NCBI GenBank assembly: GCA_947591475.1
Contig: CANQDE010000001.1
Location: forward strand, 248,001-312,000
Source: an uncultured Alistipes sp.
GTDB taxonomy: Bacteria; Bacteroidota; Bacteroidia; Bacteroidales; Rikenellaceae
Direction: 5' to 3'
DNA: 64,000 bases
How positions within the stretch are numbered: the first letter of the stretch is position 1; each line of letters begins with the position of its first letter. Made by a program: the position numbers and the translations under genes. The notes under the pieces were generated by a model. That model made no database searches. It saw only the letters and a list, made by a program, of their open reading frames with translations, and was not told the origin of the DNA. Below, in pieces: positions 8,650 through 16,957 of this stretch.

Positions 8650-9390
8650 ATGCGGATTATGCTGAGTGCGCTCTATTACCTCTTTTTGATTCTTCTTTGC
8701 ACGGTGTTCATGGTTCTGTCGGCGGCGGCTTTGGTGCTTTGTTGGCCGTTCGATAAGGGGCGGCGCGTCGTGCACGAATTGTCGCGCATCTTGGTTCGCA
8801 TCTTCTTTTTCGTTCCCTTGCGGTGGCGGCAGACGGTCATCGGGATGGAGCACGTCGACCGACGCAAACAATATGTCATCGTCCTGAACCACAATACGGT
8901 TATCGATATTCCGGCATTGTATTATGTGCCCCTCAATTTCCGGTGGGTTTCGAAGCGCGAAGTCTTCAAAACCCCCTTTTTCGGTCAGTATCTGGTCTTG
9001 CACGGCGACATCTGCATCGATCGCGGGCGGGCTGCCGAAGCGATGGAACAGTTGCTGCACAAGGGCAAGTCGTGGATTGCGCGCGGGGCTTCCATCGCCG
9101 TCTTCCCCGAGGGCACCCGTTCGAAGGATGGTGAAATCCACCGTTTCAAGGCCGGTGCTTTCTCGTTGGCGAAAGATGCGGGCGTGGAAATTTTGCCTGT
9201 GGTGCTGGACGGGACGCGGACGCTCATCCGGCGCAACTTGTCGTTCAACTGGGGCAATCGCATCACGTTGCGTGTGTTGCCTCCCGTTTCGGCAGAGCGG
9301 GTCGCTTCGACCGACGTGCACGTATTGATGGACGAGGTGCACGATGCGATGTGCAGGGCCCTGGCCGAAATCCGGCAGACGAAGTGTTGA
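8650..9390 (+). CDS. plsC: 1-acyl-sn-glycerol-3-phosphate acyltransferase
   Basis: A membrane-bound acyltransferase that makes phosphatidic acid from lysophosphatidic acid. The 246-residue protein has an N-terminal hydrophobic helix (about 8-33), then the acyltransferase motif NHNTVID (His-x4-Asp) near residue 79, the substrate-binding FPEGTRS near 155, and the usual following KAGAF segment. An ATG three codons downstream could also serve as the start. The gene stands between the receptor and parE with its own -7 box. Length and motifs are typical. Other lysolipid acyltransferases share the fold, so the exact acceptor is inferred. Confidence 0.88.
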   Translation: MRIMLSALYYLFLILLCTVFMVLSAAALVLCWPFDKGRRVVHELSRILVRIFFFVPLRWRQTVIGMEHVDRRKQYVIVLNHNTVIDIPALYYVPLNFRWVSKREVFKTPFFGQYLVLHGDICIDRGRAAEAMEQLLHKGKSWIARGASIAVFPEGTRSKDGEIHRFKAGAFSLAKDAGVEILPVVLDGTRTLIRRNLSFNWGNRITLRVLPPVSAERVASTDVHVLMDEVHDAMCRALAEIRQTKC

Positions 9391-9468
9391 ATGCCGAGGC
9401 GGGATTTTCGCCTTTTGGATGTTTTGTTTTTCCGGATGCGGCAGGCAATAGGTAGTGTTTAGAAAATT

Positions 9469-11349
9469 ATGGCAGATTTACTCAATAACGAATCGAATAC
9501 GAATTACGGCGACGATACCATCGTAACCCTCTCGCCGCGCGAACACATCCGGCTGCGTCCGGGCATGTACATCGGCAAGTTGGGCGACGGTTCGCAGTCG
9601 GACGACGGTATCTACGTGTTGATTAAGGAGGTGGTCGACAACTCCATCGACGAATTTATGAACGGCTTCGGCCACGAAATCGACATCACGATCGAAAACG
9701 AGGTGGTAACCGTGCGCGACTTCGGGCGCGGCATTCCGTTGAAGATGCTCGGGCCGGCCGTCAGCGTGATGAACACTGGCGGCAAATACGAGGAGGGCAA
9801 GGCCTTCAAAAAGACCGTGGGGTTGAACGGCGTGGGCGTCAAGGCCGTCAACATGTTGTCGAGCGAGTTCACGGCGCGGTCGGTGCGCGGCGGCGAGGCG
9901 CATACGGTCGTCTTCGCCCAGGGATTGGAGCAGAGCGACCGTTGGGAAAGCAACGTCGATGAAAAAGACGGTACGTTCATCTCGTTTCGGGTCGACGAAG
10001 CGGTTTTCGGCCCCTATTCCTATAATATGGAATATGTCGAGCAGTTGGTCAAAAATTATTCCTACCTGAACCGCGGCCTTACGCTGAAGCTCAACGGCAA
10101 TGTCTATGTCTCGAAAAACGGTTTGCTCGACCTGTTGAACGAAAATATGACCGAGGAGCCGCTCTATCCGCCCATCCATTTGTCGGGCGACGACATCGAG
10201 GTGGTCATCGCCCACGGTACGGGTTACGGCGAGAGTTGTTATTCGTTCGTCAACGGACAGTACACCTCGCAGGGCGGTACGCATCAGGCCGCTTTCCGCG
10301 AGGCGATCGCCAAGACGGTCAAGGAGTTTTACCACAAGGATTACGATCCGTCGGACATCCGTACGTCGTTGATCGCCGCGATTTCGCTGCGCGTTTCGGA
10401 GCCGATTTTCGAGTCGCAGACCAAAACGAAACTCGGTTCGAAGGAGATGGCCAAAGAGGGCCCGACGATCCGCAATTTCGTGGTGGACTTTTTGGGCAAA
10501 CACCTCGACGATTATCTGCATAAAAGCCCCGAAACGGCGCAGATTCTCCAGCGCAAGATCGTCGAGAACGAAAAAGAGCGCAAGGCCATTTCGGGCATCC
10601 AGAAGAAGGCCCGCGAAACGGCCAAAAAGGTCTCGTTGAACAACCGCAAGCTGCGCGACTGCAAAATCCACCGCACGGACAAGAGCGAACTGGCCGCCCA
10701 GTCGATGATCTTCATCACGGAGGGCAATTCCGCCTCGGGTTCCATTACGAAGAGCCGCGACGTTAAGACGCAGGCGGTTTTTTCGTTGCGCGGCAAGCCG
10801 CTGAACTGCTTCGGACTGACGAAAAAGGTGGTCTATCAGAACGAAGAGTTCAACCTGTTGCAGGCTGCGTTGAACATCGAGGAGACGATGGATAACCTCC
10901 GTTACGAGAAGGTCATCATCGCGACCGATGCCGATGTCGACGGCATGCACATCCGGTTGTTGATGTTGACGTTCTTTTTGCAGTTTTTCCCCGACGTCAT
11001 CCGGCAGGGGCATCTGTACGTGCTTCAGACGCCGCTGTTCCGCGTGCGCAACAAGAAAGAGACGCATTATTGCTATTCGGACGAGGAACGTCTCAAAGCG
11101 ATCGCCAAGTGCGGTGCGAATGCCGAAATCACGCGGTTCAAAGGTCTCGGCGAGATTTCGCCCGACGAGTTCCGCGAGTTTATCGGCGACCGCATGCGGT
11201 TGGACAAGGTGCGCATTACGAAAGACGATCCGATCCACGATTTGTTGGAGTTCTACATGGGCAAGAATACCTATGAACGGCAGGGATTCATCATCGACAA
11301 CCTGCGCATCGAGGAGGATCTGGTCGAAGAGGATTTGATGATAAGTTGA
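9469..11349 (+). CDS. parE: DNA topoisomerase IV subunit B
   Basis: ATPase subunit of topoisomerase IV, which unlinks daughter chromosomes. The 626-residue protein has a GHKL ATPase with EVVDNSID (about 54-61) and DFGRGIP (84-90), the transducer domain, and a TOPRIM metal-binding site with [15 protein letters not shown] and DADVDGMHI. The TOPRIM acid motif reads EGNSASG, unlike the EGDSAGG of the gyrB product in this window, which helps assign this copy as ParE. The parC gene follows after nine bases, and that pairing is the strongest evidence for Topo IV rather than gyrase. Confidence 0.93.
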   Translation: MADLLNNESNTNYGDDTIVTLSPREHIRLRPGMYIGKLGDGSQSDDGIYVLIKEVVDNSIDEFMNGFGHEIDITIENEVVTVRDFGRGIPLKMLGPAVSVMNTGGKYEEGKAFKKTVGLNGVGVKAVNMLSSEFTARSVRGGEAHTVVFAQGLEQSDRWESNVDEKDGTFISFRVDEAVFGPYSYNMEYVEQLVKNYSYLNRGLTLKLNGNVYVSKNGLLDLLNENMTEEPLYPPIHLSGDDIEVVIAHGTGYGESCYSFVNGQYTSQGGTHQAAFREAIAKTVKEFYHKDYDPSDIRTSLIAAISLRVSEPIFESQTKTKLGSKEMAKEGPTIRNFVVDFLGKHLDDYLHKSPETAQILQRKIVENEKERKAISGIQKKARETAKKVSLNNRKLRDCKIHRTDKSELAAQSMIFITEGNSASGSITKSRDVKTQAVFSLRGKPLNCFGLTKKVVYQNEEFNLLQAALNIEETMDNLRYEKVIIATDADVDGMHIRLLMLTFFLQFFPDVIRQGHLYVLQTPLFRVRNKKETHYCYSDEERLKAIAKCGANAEITRFKGLGEISPDEFREFIGDRMRLDKVRITKDDPIHDLLEFYMGKNTYERQGFIIDNLRIEEDLVEEDLMIS

Positions 11350-11358
11350 GATTGAGCT

Positions 11359-14154
11359 ATGTCGAAAGATAAAGATATACACGCAGACGAGGAGCGGTTC
11401 GACGAGGAGACGGCGGCCCCCGAAACCGAAACGGCGGTTGCGGACGACGAACCGGTCGGCGAGGAGACGCAGCGTCCGGGCAAGTTCGACCGGCTGACGC
11501 AGGTCGAGGGGAACGTGCGTAAACTCACAGGCATGTACAAGAACTGGTTCTTGGATTATGCCTCTTACGTGATTCTGGAGCGTGCCGTGCCGCACGTCGA
11601 GGACGGTTTGAAACCGGTGCAGCGCCGTATTCTGCACGCCATGAAGGCGGTCGACGACGGCCGTTTCAACAAGGTGGCCAACATCGTGGGCCAAACCATG
11701 CAGTACCATCCGCACGGCGATGCCTCCATTAAGGATGCCTTGGTGCAGTTGGGGCAGAAGGAGTTGTTGATCGATTGTCAGGGCAACTGGGGCAACATTC
11801 TCACGGGCGACGAGGCGGCTGCGGGCCGTTATATCGAAGCACGCCTGTCGAAATTCGCCAACGAGGTGGTCTTCAACAAGAAGACGACGGAGTGGATGCG
11901 TTCCTACGACGGTCGCAACGAAGAACCGGTTACGCTGCCCATCAAGTTCCCGCTCCTGTTGGCGCAGGGGTCGGACGGCATCGCCGTGGGGTTGGCGTCG
12001 AAAATTCTGCCCCACAACTTCGTGGAGCTGATCGACGCCTGCATCGCCCATCTGCAAGGTCGTCCGTTCCAGCTTTATCCCGACTTCCCGACGGGCGGTC
12101 TGGCCGATGTGAGCCGTTACAACGACGGGTTGCGGGGCGGTACGGTGAAGGTGCGCGCCCGCATTTCGAAAATCGATAAACGCACGTTGGCCATCACCGA
12201 AATCCCCTTCACGACGACGACCGAATCGATCAAGGAGTCGATCATCAAGGCGAACGAAAAGGGCAAAATCAAAATCCGACGGGTCGATGACAACACGGCC
12301 GACAAGGTGGAGATCGTTATCCAAGTCTCGCCCGACGAATCGTCCGACAAGACCATCGACGCGCTCTATGCTTTCACCGATTGCGAGGTGTCGATCGCGC
12401 CGAACGCCTGTGTCATCTGGGAGGAGAAACCCCATTTTCTCGGCGTTTCGGAGATTCTGCGCCGGTCGGCCGACCATACCCGATGGCTGTTGGGCCGTGA
12501 ACTGGAAATCCGCCTCGACGAGTTGAATGCCGCATGGCATCGGGCGTCGCTCGAACGGATATTCATTCAGAATAAGCTGTACCAACTCTTGGAGGGTTGT
12601 ACGCGCGAGGAGGGCTACGCTGCGGTCGACAAGGGGTTGGAACCTTTCAAGAAGTTACTGCGGCAACCCGTTACGCTCGACGATGTGAAGCATCTGACCG
12701 AGTTGCAGTTCATCCGCATCACGCGTTACGACGTCGAGAAGGCCGACAACGAAATCAAGCAGATCGAGCAGGACATCGAACAGACCCGCTTCGATTTGGA
12801 ACATCTGACCGAATACGCCGTGGCCTATTACGAGCGTATTCGGGCCAAATACGGCAAGGGCCGCGAACGTCGCACGGAGTTGCGCGAGTTCGACAGCATC
12901 GAAGCGACGAAGGTCGCTGTAACGAACGCCAAACTCTACGTCGACCGAGCCGAAGGGTTCTTCGGCATCGGCAAGTCGATGAAGGATGCCGAGTTCGTCT
13001 GCGACTGCTCGGACATCGACGACGTGATCGTCTTCACGCGCGACGGACGTTACATCATCACGAAGGTCTCGGACAAGGCCTTTTTCGACAAGGGCATCTA
13101 TTATATCGGCGTTTTCAAGCGCAACGACGAGCGGACGATCTACAACGTGCTCTATCGCGACGGCAAGAACGGCCCGATCAAGATGAAGCGCTGCGCCATC
13201 AAGGGCGTCACGCGCGACAAGGAGTACAACATGACCAACGGCACGCCCAAAAGCGAATTGCTCTACATGTCGGTCAATCCGAACGGCGAGGCCGAGGTGT
13301 TGAAGGTCTATTTCAAGCCGCGTCCGCGATTGAAGAAAGTGATCGTCGACCTCGATTTCTCGGAGTTGGCCATCAAGGGACGCCAGAGTCAGGGCAACCT
13401 TTTTTCGCGTTACGGCATCCACAAAATCGTGTTGAAGGAACGCGGCACGTCGACGCTCGGCGGGCAGAATATCTGGTTCGACGAGGATGTCCGGCGACTG
13501 AATGCCGACGGCCGGGGCGTGTTGTTGGGCGAGTTCAAGGGCGAGGACAAACTGATCGTCTGGACGGCCAAGAATCAGTATTACACTACCAATTTCGATT
13601 TGGGCCAGCACTTCCCCGACGATACCATCCACGTGGGCCGTTACGAGACGGGGCGCGTGTACAGCATCTGTTATTTCGACCGTGAACAGAACTATTATTA
13701 TATGAAACGCTTCACGGCGGAGCAGACCGACAAGATGCAGTCGTTCCTCGACGAAGAGGGCCAGTCCGATTTCATCTGCCTGACCGACCGGCGCGGTGCG
13801 CAGTTGGAGATTACCTATAAAGGGGCTCAGGCGGCTCGTCCGGCCGATTTGTTGGATGTCGACGGATTCGTGGGCGTCAAGAGCCACCGCGCGAAGGGCA
13901 AACGGCTGACGACCTACGACGTGGCGACCTTGCGCTTCATCGAGCCGGAAGAGCCGGAGGCGCCCGAAACGCCCGAGGCTCCGGAATCGGCGGAGGAGGG
14001 CACCGAACAGCCGAACGGATCGTCGGCCGAAACTGCCGAAATGGCCGAGACGCCCGGAACGACCGATGCGCGGGGCAGCGTCGAATTGGAAATCGAGCGA
14101 CCTCGCGGCGATGCCGACCAGATGATCGACCCCGAACAGTTGAATTTGTTCTGA
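11359..14154 (+). CDS. parC: DNA topoisomerase IV subunit A, with acidic tails
   Basis: DNA-cleaving subunit of topoisomerase IV. The breakage-reunion domain carries HPHGDASIKD (about 117-126) and catalytic Tyr158 in AAGRYIEARL; a C-terminal pinwheel-like domain follows from about residue 530. At 931 residues it is longer than a typical ParC. It has an acidic N-terminal extension of about 40 residues and a Glu/Pro/Ala-rich tail over the last 80 residues, ending MIDPEQLNLF. The residue equivalent to quinolone-site Ser80 of E. coli ParC is Ala122. It forms an operon with parE upstream, and aroK starts four bases after it. Confidence 0.93.
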   Translation: MSKDKDIHADEERFDEETAAPETETAVADDEPVGEETQRPGKFDRLTQVEGNVRKLTGMYKNWFLDYASYVILERAVPHVEDGLKPVQRRILHAMKAVDDGRFNKVANIVGQTMQYHPHGDASIKDALVQLGQKELLIDCQGNWGNILTGDEAAAGRYIEARLSKFANEVVFNKKTTEWMRSYDGRNEEPVTLPIKFPLLLAQGSDGIAVGLASKILPHNFVELIDACIAHLQGRPFQLYPDFPTGGLADVSRYNDGLRGGTVKVRARISKIDKRTLAITEIPFTTTTESIKESIIKANEKGKIKIRRVDDNTADKVEIVIQVSPDESSDKTIDALYAFTDCEVSIAPNACVIWEEKPHFLGVSEILRRSADHTRWLLGRELEIRLDELNAAWHRASLERIFIQNKLYQLLEGCTREEGYAAVDKGLEPFKKLLRQPVTLDDVKHLTELQFIRITRYDVEKADNEIKQIEQDIEQTRFDLEHLTEYAVAYYERIRAKYGKGRERRTELREFDSIEATKVAVTNAKLYVDRAEGFFGIGKSMKDAEFVCDCSDIDDVIVFTRDGRYIITKVSDKAFFDKGIYYIGVFKRNDERTIYNVLYRDGKNGPIKMKRCAIKGVTRDKEYNMTNGTPKSELLYMSVNPNGEAEVLKVYFKPRPRLKKVIVDLDFSELAIKGRQSQGNLFSRYGIHKIVLKERGTSTLGGQNIWFDEDVRRLNADGRGVLLGEFKGEDKLIVWTAKNQYYTTNFDLGQHFPDDTIHVGRYETGRVYSICYFDREQNYYYMKRFTAEQTDKMQSFLDEEGQSDFICLTDRRGAQLEITYKGAQAARPADLLDVDGFVGVKSHRAKGKRLTTYDVATLRFIEPEEPEAPETPEAPESAEEGTEQPNGSSAETAEMAETPGTTDARGSVELEIERPRGDADQMIDPEQLNLF

Positions 14155-14158
14155 CGGG

Positions 14159-14674
14159 ATGAAACGGCTTTTTCTGGTCGGATACATGGGGTGCGGAAAG
14201 AGCACGCTGGGCCGCAAATTAGCGCGTCGGTTGGACGTCGGTTTCGCCGACACCGATGCGTTGATCGAGCAGCGCGAGGGGGCCTCCGTCGCCGAAATTT
14301 ACGAATTGGCGGGGGCGGACTATTTCCGCAAGGCCGAGCGGGCCGTGCTCGACGAACTGATTGCTTCGGGGCGTGATACGGTGGTTTCGACCGGCGGGGG
14401 ATTGCCCGTTTGGAGCGACAACATGGCGCGCATGAATGCGGCCGGAACGACCGTCTATCTGCGGCGGCCGGTCGAACAGATCGTTCGTCGGATGAGCCCT
14501 TACGGACGGCAGAAACGGCCTCGTCTGCGCGGCCTGTCCGACGACGAATTAGTGGAATTCATGCGGCGGGATATGGCCGACCGCGAACCCTTTTATGCAC
14601 AGGCCCGATGGACGATCGACTGCGCCGGAAAGACGGATGCCGAATTGGTCGAGTGGATCATGCAGAATTGTTGA
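14159..14674 (+). CDS. aroK: Shikimate kinase
   Basis: Phosphorylates shikimate with ATP in the aromatic amino acid (chorismate) pathway. The 171-residue protein has Walker A GYMGCGKST (8-16), the substrate-binding DTD at 31-33, the STGGGLP loop near 80, and the lid Arg in YGRQKRPRLRG near 120. Length is normal. The gene lies four bases after parC and two bases before murI, so it is probably translated from a polycistronic parE-parC-aroK-murI message. No other aromatic genes are nearby. Confidence 0.95.
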   Translation: MKRLFLVGYMGCGKSTLGRKLARRLDVGFADTDALIEQREGASVAEIYELAGADYFRKAERAVLDELIASGRDTVVSTGGGLPVWSDNMARMNAAGTTVYLRRPVEQIVRRMSPYGRQKRPRLRGLSDDELVEFMRRDMADREPFYAQARWTIDCAGKTDAELVEWIMQNC

Positions 14675-14676
14675 AT

Positions 14677-15453
14677 ATGTCGAATGCTCCGATAGGTATT
14701 TATGACTCCGGCATGGGCGGATTGACCGTCTGGCGCGAGGTGCGGCGGGCGTTGCCCGAGGAGTCGTTGGTCTTTTTGGGCGACGGGAAAAATTGCCCTT
14801 ACGGCTCCCGTACGCGCGAGGAGATTCGACGTCTGGCCGATGCTGCGGTCGCCCGTCTGGTCGAGGAGGAGGGGTGCAAAATGGTCGTCGTGGCCTGCAA
14901 TACCGCTACGGCTGCCGCTATCGACCTGCTGCGGACGAAATATGCGCCGATGCCGCTCGTCGGCATGGAACCGGCCGTGAAACCGGCTTGTTTGGCTACG
15001 CGGAGCGGGGTCGTCGGGGTCTTGGCCACCGAGCGCAGTTTGGACGGCGACCTGTTCCGGCGTACGGCAGCCCGTTACGGCGAAGGCATCGAGGTGGTTA
15101 CGGCAGCCGGACGGGGATTCGTCGAGTTGGTCGAGGCCGACCGCGAGGACACGCCCGAGGCCGAAGCGTGCGTGCGCGAGGTCGTGGCCGAAATGCTCGC
15201 CCGCGGGGCCGATCAGATCGTGTTGGGATGCACGCATTATCCGTTTTTGTTGCCCGCGCTTCGGCGGGTGCTTGCCGGACGCGACGTCGCAATCGTCGAC
15301 CCGTCGCCTGCCGTCGCGCGTCGGACGGTGCAGTTGCTCGACGCCGGCGGACTGCGGGCAGAGGCGGGTCATCGGCCCGAATACCGTTTTCTGACCTTTG
15401 CCGACGAATCGTACCGTCGGCGGTTGATTGCCAAAGCCGAACGCCTGTTTTGA
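14677..15453 (+). CDS. murI: Glutamate racemase
   Basis: Converts L- to D-glutamate for peptidoglycan. The start is the ATG at 14677, two bases after the aroK stop; the frame is open further upstream but would overlap aroK completely. The 258-residue protein shows DSGMGG (10-15), catalytic Cys74 in ACNTAT and catalytic Cys184 in GCTHYP, so both acid/base cysteines are present. Length is normal for the family. It is the last gene of the parE operon; a short gap then leads to the LRR gene. Confidence 0.95.
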   Translation: MSNAPIGIYDSGMGGLTVWREVRRALPEESLVFLGDGKNCPYGSRTREEIRRLADAAVARLVEEEGCKMVVVACNTATAAAIDLLRTKYAPMPLVGMEPAVKPACLATRSGVVGVLATERSLDGDLFRRTAARYGEGIEVVTAAGRGFVELVEADREDTPEAEACVREVVAEMLARGADQIVLGCTHYPFLLPALRRVLAGRDVAIVDPSPAVARRTVQLLDAGGLRAEAGHRPEYRFLTFADESYRRRLIAKAERLF

Positions 15454-15555
15454 AAATCGGCAGCAGCGGCCTTTTCGGAAAAAATATCGTATATTCGTAC
15501 ACAAAACAGAGGAGCCCGTTTCGAAAGACAAACAGGACTTGAAACAAAGAAAATT

Positions 15556-16815
15556 ATGAAAAAAACAGGCTTTTTAGTTGCCTTGTCCGATGTTTCGGAG
15601 GCTGGTTGCAGCAAGGGCGATTCGATTCAACCATTGACTGATAAATTCGACCCGCTTTTCGCTCAGGAGTTGCAAAAACGCGGTTATATTGCCGATGCGA
15701 GCTGTATCATGCCCGAAGATGTGAAAAATATCACCGAGTTGGATGTTTCACGTCGTTGGAATTCAAATTTAAGGACAGCGGTTGATTTCACTTGGGGTGA
15801 ATTGACCTCCTTGCGAGGAATCGAATATTTCGAATCGTTGCAAAAATTATCCTGTCAATGGAATCAATTGACTACATTGAACATTAGCAAAAACACGGCG
15901 TTGACAATCTTGAATTGCTCCTACAATTTACTGACCTCGTTAGATGTAAGCAAGAATACGGTACTGAAACGGTTGGAGTGCGATTTCAATCAACTGACGT
16001 CGTTGGACGTGAGCAAGAATACGGTACTGAAACGGTTGGAGTGCGGTGGCAATCGACTGAACACGTTGGATGTGAGCAAAAATACGGTACTGAAACGGTT
16101 GGAGTGCGATTTCAATCAACTGACGTCGTTGGACGTGAGCAAGAATACGGTACTGAAACGGTTGGAGTGCGGTGGCAATCGACTGAACACGTTGGATGTG
16201 AGCAAAAATACGGTACTGGAAGAGTTGAACTGCTCCGAAAATCAACTTACCACGTTGGACGTGAGCAAGAATACGGTACTGAAACTGTTGGAGTGCGGCG
16301 GTAATCGACTGAACACGTTGGATGTGAGCAAGAATACGGTGCTGGAAGAGTTGGTCTGCTCCGAAAATCAACTTACCACGTTGGATGTGAGCAAAAATAC
16401 GGTACTGGAAGAGTTGAACTGCTCCGAAAATCAACTTACCACGTTGGACGTGAGCAAGAATACGGTACTGAAACTGTTGGAGTGCGGCGGTAATCGACTG
16501 AACACGTTGGATGTGAGCAAGAATACGGTGCTGGAAGAGTTGGTCTGCTCCGAAAATCAACTTACCACGTTGGATGTGAGCAAGAATACGGTACTGAAAC
16601 GGTTGGAGTGCGATTTCAATCAACTGACGTCGTTGGACGTGAGCAAAAATACGGTACTGATCAATTTGAGTTGCGAAAAAAATCCCGGCGATGGCTACGT
16701 ATTTCCGGTTACGGCATGGTTCGATAACAACAGCATTCCGAGGGTGGCTTTAACGACTGGAAGTTGGGAATACGACGGTAAAACCGTGTGGATTGACTAT
16801 CGCAAGGCCAAGTGA
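15556..16815 (+). CDS. Leucine-rich repeat protein with near-identical 21-residue units
   Basis: A 419-residue protein. An atypical N-terminus (MKKTGFLVALSDVSEAGCSKGD) resembles a lipoprotein signal whose hydrophobic core has been spoiled: a Cys stands at residue 18 but the lipobox preceding it reads EAG. Residues 30-107 form a cap, then residues 108-380 are thirteen 21-residue repeats of the form LDVSKNTxLxxLxCxxNxLxT, followed by a 39-residue end domain. Such LRR proteins in Bacteroidota are usually exported and bind proteins or surfaces; the ligand here is unknown. The DNA repeat is so exact that copy number probably varies between strains. A strong terminator follows. Confidence 0.75.
   Translation: MKKTGFLVALSDVSEAGCSKGDSIQPLTDKFDPLFAQELQKRGYIADASCIMPEDVKNITELDVSRRWNSNLRTAVDFTWGELTSLRGIEYFESLQKLSCQWNQLTTLNISKNTALTILNCSYNLLTSLDVSKNTVLKRLECDFNQLTSLDVSKNTVLKRLECGGNRLNTLDVSKNTVLKRLECDFNQLTSLDVSKNTVLKRLECGGNRLNTLDVSKNTVLEELNCSENQLTTLDVSKNTVLKLLECGGNRLNTLDVSKNTVLEELVCSENQLTTLDVSKNTVLEELNCSENQLTTLDVSKNTVLKLLECGGNRLNTLDVSKNTVLEELVCSENQLTTLDVSKNTVLKRLECDFNQLTSLDVSKNTVLINLSCEKNPGDGYVFPVTAWFDNNSIPRVALTTGSWEYDGKTVWIDYRKAK
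15877..16695 (+). repeat. Thirteen tandem 63-bp in-frame repeats
   Basis: Each unit encodes one 21-residue LRR. Two higher-order duplications are visible. Units at 15940-16065 recur as 16066-16191 with only a few differences, all in the first unit. The 189-bp block 16192-16380 recurs without a difference as 16381-16569. Outer units are more diverged, as expected for internal expansion by slippage or recombination. Confidence 0.9.
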
Positions 16816-16840
16816 TGCCCGACGGCTTCGCATGGAGGAA

Positions 16841-16875
16841 ACGCAAGGCTCGCGTGCAGCCTTGCGTTTTTGTTT
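16841..16875 (+). terminator. Rho-independent terminator after the LRR gene
   Basis: ACGCAAGGCT and AGCCTTGCGT form a perfect ten-base stem followed by TTTTTGTTT. Confidence 0.85.
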
Positions 16876-16957
16876 CGGCGGCGGAGCTTTGCGGCCTCCG
16901 GACTTTCAAAAGTCGTAAATTTTCCCTATCTTCGCCCATCGAATCCTCTATGGGAAA

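Noticed and set aside
9397..9416. Terminator between plsC and parE
   Set aside because: Only a five-base stem (AGGCG/CGCCT) with a short T-run; too weak to support.
9478..12585. A minus-strand open frame of about 1035 codons antisense to parE and parC
   Set aside because: It spans two highly conserved genes and their junction on the other strand, and its composition is that of antisense GC-rich codons. No family resemblance.
15877..16695. Possible CRISPR array because of regular 63-bp repetition
   Set aside because: Repeats are contiguous, in frame and encode LRR units; there are no spacers or cas genes.
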